In this document: in pieces, positions 59,130 to 64,000 of the stretch
Layout of the letters: each line of letters opens with the position of its first letter
Numbering within the stretch: position 1 is the stretch's first letter
Source: Acholoe squamosa
Taxonomy: Eukaryota; Annelida; Polychaeta; Phyllodocida; Polynoidae
NCBI GenBank assembly: GCA_949317995.1
Contig: OX439045.1
Location: 44,721,693 to 44,785,692 of the forward strand
Length of the DNA stretch: 64,000 nt
Direction: 5' to 3'
Program-made: the position numbers and the translations under genes
Notes under the pieces: generated by a model
The model's input: the letters and a program-made list of their open reading frames with translations, nothing else
Database searches by the model: none
Told to the model about the DNA's origin: nothing

Positions 59130-59329
59130 GGCCACAAGGGGGCAATATATGGGTACAACACTGAAAATAGGCCAAACATTTTTTATATTAATTTTTGATG
59201 GGGAATCCAGTGGTATGCTTTTTAATCCTTCATCTCCACTGAAAACGTTCATTTTTGCAAAGCAAGAGGAATGTTTGTTGCCATGGTAACATAGAAAACT
59301 GACACATATGGCAATTTTTGGTTGCCATG
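59130..59329 (+). repeat. Dispersed repeat family, copy cut by LTR insertion
   Basis: It contains GGAATCCAGTGGTATGCT, ATCTCCACTGAAAACGTTC and GTTGCCATGGTAAC (59277-59290), then stops at GGTTGCCATG where the LTR begins. The other copies continue with GAAAC. Confidence 0.8.
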
Positions 59330-59744
59330 TGTAATGGTTCATCTCGTTAAGTTAGATTAAATCATAACGAAGAGAGAGAAAAGTTTCCGGGTAGGCAACC
59401 GAGCTTTTATTTCATAGCTTATGTTACATACGATCACAGCCTCAGAGGACTACATGCTACTAGGGCATTCGGTTACCCTTTCGGGTAACAACCTGGTTGA
59501 GCAGTGGGTAAACCACTACTGAAGAACATGGGCTAAGACCAGCCTTATATAGGGGAAAAGCCCGCGAAACTCAGACTGGCCACGTGACGTGTGGCGGAAG
59601 AGTGGTAGGCCCCCTGGTGTAATGGATACGAACCCAGAGGCAGGTGCTGCCACCTGCCATCCGGATTCCCCCACTACACCCGAAGGACCTAGGTCTGAGT
59701 CTCACGGGTACATGAACGTAAAGTGTAAATACCATACCCCTACA
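59330..59744 (-). repeat. 3' LTR of an LTR retrotransposon
   Basis: In minus orientation this 415-base repeat starts TGTAGGGGTATGG and ends CCATTACA, the TG...CA ends of an LTR. It is preceded by a polypurine tract. Inside are a TATA box (CCCTATATAAGG) and, further on, a polyadenylation signal (GAAATAAAAGC). A short hairpin (GGTTACCC...GGGTAACA on the given strand) lies near 59469-59488. It is inserted in the dispersed repeat after GTTGCCATG. The partner 5' LTR would lie beyond 64000. Confidence 0.8.
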
Positions 59745-59756
59745 CTGCCCCCCTTA
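59745..59756 (-). promoter_or_regulatory. Polypurine tract
   Basis: On the minus strand TAAGGGGGGCAG directly precedes the LTR start TGTA. This is the expected primer site for plus-strand DNA synthesis in LTR retrotransposons. Confidence 0.8.
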
Positions 59757-60744
59757 GACAATAACTTGGGGGTAATTAAACCGCAGTGTATTAATAACCT
59801 AGTAAGTGATTGTTTACAATACTAAAAAGGGGTATTAATTACACTTGCTCGATGTGAAATAGGCTATAGTATAAGGCTATCCTATTTCTGAAAAATTATA
59901 CAATAATAGCATCGAGTGTCGTTCATTTCATTTCCACCAGTAGCTTATAACAACCACAAATGATAAATATATAATTATCATAGATTTATAGTAACATTTT
60001 GACAACAGTAGGGTCCTGAAAAGGACCGGTGGTTGTTAATAATGATCGTATTACAGTTATTAAACCCGGAAAAAAAAAATTTTCGACTTTTTAAATTAAC
60101 AACTCTGTCCACTTTACAAAGTGAATTGAATATTAATGATCAGATATGAACAATTAATCTGATACTATATGAACACAATTAGGTATTAACCTGAGTAATA
60201 CAATACTAAGTTTAGAGAAATCCGTTGGACCTTCTCTTATTTTATAGAAAAATATTTATACTTTTGAGACGCAGCTCAGTTTATACCTTAGTGTTTTATA
60301 TTTACAAGTTACAGAAGAAGTATAGTCTCTTAATATATTGAGACCAGGAATGACCTATATAGACAGTTATAGGTCTAGGATTACCTTAAACAACTTTTAG
60401 GATTCGCAGATCCAGTATATTTATAGGTACCCTTATATAATAATATATCTTTATAAAAGATATTTTATAGTTATAAATACAATTTTACATACAATATAAT
60501 ATTATCAAAAAAGTTACTTGTTTTCATGATTGGAGGATGTAACAGGAGTCGGCTGCTGCTGATGTCTTGGTATGGGCGAGCTGAACCCTGATGCCTGAAG
60601 TGCTATAGTAAACTTGTTGGTAGGTGTAGCTAAACCCTGATGCCTGAAGTGCTAGCTCACTGGAGATAATAAGAGGTCCATTCATAGATTATTGAAGAAC
60701 TTTATGGGCGTAGCTAAACCCTGATGCCTGTAGTGCTAGCTAAA
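59757..60744. other. Non-coding interior of the LTR retrotransposon
   Basis: AT-rich (especially 59800-60520) with no ORF. At 60577-60743 the word AGCTAAACCCTGATGCCTGA (or a close variant) followed by AGTGCTA recurs three times as a short direct repeat. Confidence 0.65.
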
Positions 60745-60874
60745 CCCTAGTAGCATGTAGTCCTCTGAGGCTGTGATCGTATGTAACATAAGCTATGAAA
60801 TAAAAGCTCGGTTGCCTACCCGGAAACTTTTCTCTCTCTTCGTTATGATTTAATCTAACTTAACGAGACGAACC
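60745..60874 (+). repeat. Inverted copy of the LTR end (130 bp)
   Basis: It is the reverse complement of 59336-59465 with one mismatch seen. It contains the LTR's AATAAA and most of the segment up to five or so bases from the LTR tip. It interrupts the large minus-strand ORF and supplies that ORF's last codons and stop. Confidence 0.9.
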
Positions 60875-63800
60875 AATGCGGGGACAGCAGGTGTTAGTTT
60901 CACCTTTTGGCGTGACTCGAACAGGTTCAAAGCATGCTCAGGTGTGCCGTCCCAGTTATCCATGATAACTCCAAAAACCTTGAAGAACTTTTGCTGGTTC
61001 TTCATGTTCGTTGCTCGTTCTAGGTCGAGCATCTGAGAAGCTGTTTCCTTCTCGGATAGGGCCTCCTGCCGCAGATTAGCAGCTTCCTGCTTATCTTTGG
61101 CAACATCCGCCTTTATCTGAGTCGAGATCCGGTTGATCTCTGACTTCTGGATCGCGTCAATGCACTGGAGAGTGCTCGACATGGTCCGACGATACATGTC
61201 CAGGTGGAGGTTTTCCAGATGGTGCTGTAACGTTTCAAATTGCTTGCTCTGAATATTGCAAGACAATTTGTCCCCCTTCTTGAAGAAGGTCTCCACTGTC
61301 TGGATCAGCTTAGGCCGAGGAACCACAGCACCAGGTGGGGGTACCTGACCCTGAGGCTTCGGCTGTGCTCCAGACCCACTCGCAGTGACAGCTACACGCG
61401 TGTGCGAAGAAGCAACCGCAGTAGTAGCCGCACTAGCAGTGGTCGAAGAAGGGCCATGATTTGGTAATCCCTGAGCTAGAGGCAACCGCGACAATTCCCT
61501 TCTAAGGTCTTTGGCTGTCAACAATGGCGCGGGTGGACGTTGTCTCACCACAGCACTCATTGTTGGTCGGGGAGCTTGACCTCCTACTGTCGGCAGTTCC
61601 TGCTTGACCCTCCCGTACTGATCAAAGATTTGCATCTCTGGTCCGAGTGGGCCCATAGCAGGATACTGCTTCGGGTCTTTGACATTCAAAGGCGCGTGTT
61701 TCCGGGAGGACTGGCCACCCGGTCCACTGACACCAAAGAATGTCGGATTCTGTGCACCTAGTGGAGTTGGTGCTCGTCCATAATGGGAAGGAGTTCCAGT
61801 AGGAGATGGAAGATGTGGCTTCTTCCTTCCCCCATTCGTCTGTCTCTCCAATGCCTCCAGTGGTGACCTGGCTCGGCTTGGAGATTCAGACGCCTGTCTC
61901 TTCCTATCTGCCGCGGAGGGTCCCTGGCGGTAATCCCTGCGGCTTCGGACCTGTTCTCCGGATGGAGTAACATAAGCCCCACCACGGCGGCGGGCCTTGT
62001 TGCTCCTCCATTCGTTCAACAGATCGTACTCCTCCTGAGCGTACTCTAGTTTGCCGGACCCGGGAGTCTGGGCAAACCGAGCCTTTAGTTTCTGGTTAGT
62101 ACCAGGAACCGTAGGCGCAAACTGCTTCGTACTCGGTGTGAGGGAAGCCAACTTCTCTGCATTGAGGCCCTTAAGGTTACCGTAGAGTTCAGAGTGAATT
62201 TTCATCACCCGATCTATGGCTGCCTCCAGGCCCTCTCCATGCGAAGTCACATAGTGCCGGACCATGTCTCCGCGTCGGGGGGTGACACATCCTGTGCATT
62301 TAGCACATTTCTTGCCAACCTCCCGGTCGCAGACATATTCCGGCCTCTGGTGCATATGAACCTCCACGAGATGACGAAGGTACTCGTCTTTCTCGATGAA
62401 GAATTCAACCTCACCCTCACTTTGAGTACAACGTTGAAAGGGACAATCCTTACGATCCTCCCCGTAGTACTCATCTAGAGCAAACTTGAGCTTGCCCTTC
62501 TGGTCGTAATTGTACAGACCATTGGGCGAATTCTTAACGAATTCCCAATAGATCCAGTACATATTGGCCGGCTTTCTATCGGAGAGCTTCTTGCGAAGCC
62601 ACTCCTCCATATCTTCACGCTTCTCACAGGTGATCCGAGGGGGCAGTCTCCATACGGATTTACTCCCCTTCAGGTGTCCCCTGTGTAGAGGAATGAAGTC
62701 AGCAAAGTTGCTATTCGCGTTAGCCCAGATAGCAGCCTCTTGCTCGTCAGTCGGAGTGGCATCCACAACTGGGTCAACCGGCTCCTCTCCCTCCGGGTCA
62801 GATGGTACATCCACAGGTTGCACAACGGGTTGTTGACCCGCGAGAACCTGGGCTGCGGCATCTTGAGCGTCTCCACTCAAATCGGCCATTACGTCGTGTA
62901 GCTTGACGATTGGCACACCGAGCTCAACTTTTACGGTTGGGACAGCCGGTTCAGCTTCTGTATTATCGGCTTGAACGTCTACCTCGATAGGTTCAGGTTT
63001 GCGTTGGTCAACCTTCTTCTTATTCCGCCTGCGGGATCTGCCGTTAGTAGAAGTGCCAGGCTCGGATGCGTCCGTCTCATTGCCGGAGACATCCGAAGCC
63101 TTAGCACCCTTCTTATTGGCCGAGCGTGGAGACACCCGACGGGTTCGGGTACTGTCGGCCACACTCGTGCTGGTAGAGGGTTCGGTTCCTGACCGCTTCC
63201 CTTTACCCTTACCTTTGGTGGGGGTTGTTTTACCCTTTCCACCAGCTGCTTTCCCCTTTACTTGCTCATTCTTCGTAGGGGTAGACTGAGCAGTTTTAAG
63301 GGAACCATCTGCATCAGGTAGGGCCTTCTCAGGTACTACTGCTGCGTCTCCCAAGGTAGGAGCTTCAGCAGGAGACATGAGACGGTCCATCCGATCGGCC
63401 ATCTTGGCTGTTACGTGCACGGGTGCGGGTCCAGGTACTAACTCCGGATGCGCCAGTGCATACTGCCTCTCCAATAGACGTACTACGAGGTCCTGTATTA
63501 CCCCGAGTCTGTCTAGTGGAGATACACCAATACGGGCCTCTTCCGCCTCAATGGTTTGAGACGTAATGGGGACCCCTGGACAGTAATCCACAACAGTGTT
63601 ACCTGCTGCTTCATACTCATCCGCTGTGCCTAACATTAGGATCTGGTCTCTATCTATGTATCTAGAGACCTCATCTGCCTTGACACCGGTATAACCCGTT
63701 TTGTCAGACACGTAGGAAGGCCTATAAGAGGTATTCCTTCGGAAAGCCATTTCTGCGTCCCAGACGGCTTTACGAAACCATAAGTGGACTACCAATCCTT

Positions 63801-64000
63801 TGGCCATCTGATAGTAATCCATCAACCAGGACTCCGGAAAGGTATTAGCCCATTGCGGATGAGCACATTCCCAGATTGCGTTGACAACACGTTTGTCAAC
63901 CTCTCTGGACGTCCCATAACAGGTGGGTATCAGCATTTCCTCAGAAATTGCTAACATCCGTCCGTCATAGGGACCGGCTACATCGTGCCATTCTGGACTG
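60850..64000 (-). CDS. Large gag-like ORF of the LTR retrotransposon, partial
   Basis: Open on the minus strand from the window edge to TAA at 60850; the Met at 63957 need not be the true start because the frame is open upstream. Over 1035 residues, numbered from that Met. The N-terminal ~170 residues look globular. Residues 180-330 are low-complexity and strongly basic (TPTKGKGKGKR, RSRRRNKKK). KPEPIEVDV is followed by an acidic linker. A globular region (420-580) holds two finger-like motifs, C-x4-C-x18-H-x4-H (505-534) and C-x2-C-x10-H-x4-H (554-573). A Pro-rich region follows, and a helical, probably coiled-coil tail starts near 930. The last ~8 codons come from the inverted LTR piece, so the native C-terminus is lost. 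No RT, protease or integrase motif is seen. Its place inside an LTR element suggests a gag or accessory protein; I do not recognise the family. Confidence 0.6.
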   Translation of the reverse strand, partial: SPEWHDVAGPYDGRMLAISEEMLIPTCYGTSREVDKRVVNAIWECAHPQWANTFPESWLMDYYQMAKGLVVHLWFRKAVWDAEMAFRRNTSYRPSYVSDKTGYTGVKADEVSRYIDRDQILMLGTADEYEAAGNTVVDYCPGVPITSQTIEAEEARIGVSPLDRLGVIQDLVVRLLERQYALAHPELVPGPAPVHVTAKMADRMDRLMSPAEAPTLGDAAVVPEKALPDADGSLKTAQSTPTKNEQVKGKAAGGKGKTTPTKGKGKGKRSGTEPSTSTSVADSTRTRRVSPRSANKKGAKASDVSGNETDASEPGTSTNGRSRRRNKKKVDQRKPEPIEVDVQADNTEAEPAVPTVKVELGVPIVKLHDVMADLSGDAQDAAAQVLAGQQPVVQPVDVPSDPEGEEPVDPVVDATPTDEQEAAIWANANSNFADFIPLHRGHLKGSKSVWRLPPRITCEKREDMEEWLRKKLSDRKPANMYWIYWEFVKNSPNGLYNYDQKGKLKFALDEYYGEDRKDCPFQRCTQSEGEVEFFIEKDEYLRHLVEVHMHQRPEYVCDREVGKKCAKCTGCVTPRRGDMVRHYVTSHGEGLEAAIDRVMKIHSELYGNLKGLNAEKLASLTPSTKQFAPTVPGTNQKLKARFAQTPGSGKLEYAQEEYDLLNEWRSNKARRRGGAYVTPSGEQVRSRRDYRQGPSAADRKRQASESPSRARSPLEALERQTNGGRKKPHLPSPTGTPSHYGRAPTPLGAQNPTFFGVSGPGGQSSRKHAPLNVKDPKQYPAMGPLGPEMQIFDQYGRVKQELPTVGGQAPRPTMSAVVRQRPPAPLLTAKDLRRELSRLPLAQGLPNHGPSSTTASAATTAVASSHTRVAVTASGSGAQPKPQGQVPPPGAVVPRPKLIQTVETFFKKGDKLSCNIQSKQFETLQHHLENLHLDMYRRTMSSTLQCIDAIQKSEINRISTQIKADVAKDKQEAANLRQEALSEKETASQMLDLERATNMKNQQKFFKVFGVIMDNWDGTPEHALNLFESRQKVKLTPAVPALVRLVKLD

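Noticed and set aside
59606-59700. tRNA-like wording (GGTGTAATGGATACGA) suggesting a tRNA or SINE head
   Set aside because: No cloverleaf or B box with proper spacing could be built, and the segment lies inside the LTR.

Overview
This window looks like transposon-rich intergenic or accessory DNA from an invertebrate animal, most likely a marine one such as a mollusc, lancelet or hemichordate; the sequence alone does not settle which. The DNA is AT-rich. The transposon genes carry spliceosomal introns with GT-AG ends and pyrimidine-rich acceptors. The element mix (Harbinger, Ngaro-type tyrosine-recombinase retrotransposon, LTR and non-LTR retrotransposons, many MITEs) is animal-like. I see no convincing single-copy host gene, rRNA, tRNA or CRISPR array.

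Layout. 0-14 kb: a non-LTR reverse-transcriptase relic, a palindromic fold-back element, a pyrimidine-rich minisatellite, a tandem duplication carrying nuclear-receptor-like palindromes, two TTAA-flanked elements, and a nested insertion in which a TA-flanked 1.1 kb element (11355-12459) splits an older non-LTR gene fragment. 14.5-19.4 kb: an apparently full-length Ngaro-type retrotransposon on the minus strand (gag, RT-RNase H, tyrosine recombinase, split direct repeats), sitting inside a (TA)n tract. 19.8-26 kb: repeat copies plus a 5'-truncated non-LTR element with a readable reverse transcriptase. 27.8-45 kb: no genes, but MITE families, a ~170 bp satellite broken by an insertion, a TIR element loaded with two minisatellite arrays, and several repeats present as inverted pairs.

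47.8-57 kb is the most interesting segment: a PIF/Harbinger locus with three intron-containing genes. One is a DDE transposase (minus strand). The second is a Myb/SANT-like DNA-binding protein (plus strand). The third is a large acidic protein (plus strand) whose N-terminus appears related to the Myb gene, sharing intron positions and phases. In known Harbinger elements the transposase and the Myb-like partner act together: the partner carries the transposase to the nucleus and to the transposon ends. A second, SUMO-motif-rich partner would be an unusual addition. In this copy the large gene carries frameshifts at C-runs and one in-frame stop.

58-64 kb: the tail of a membrane-protein ORF, then an LTR retrotransposon in minus orientation. 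Its 3' LTR (59330-59744) and polypurine tract are clear. Its interior holds a partial ORF of more than 1035 codons with two zinc-finger-like motifs, cut off by a 130 bp inverted copy of the element's own LTR end, which looks like a recent self-integration or rearrangement scar. A dispersed repeat family recurs at several places and carries RFX/X-box-like palindromes (GTTGCCATGGAAAC and variants).
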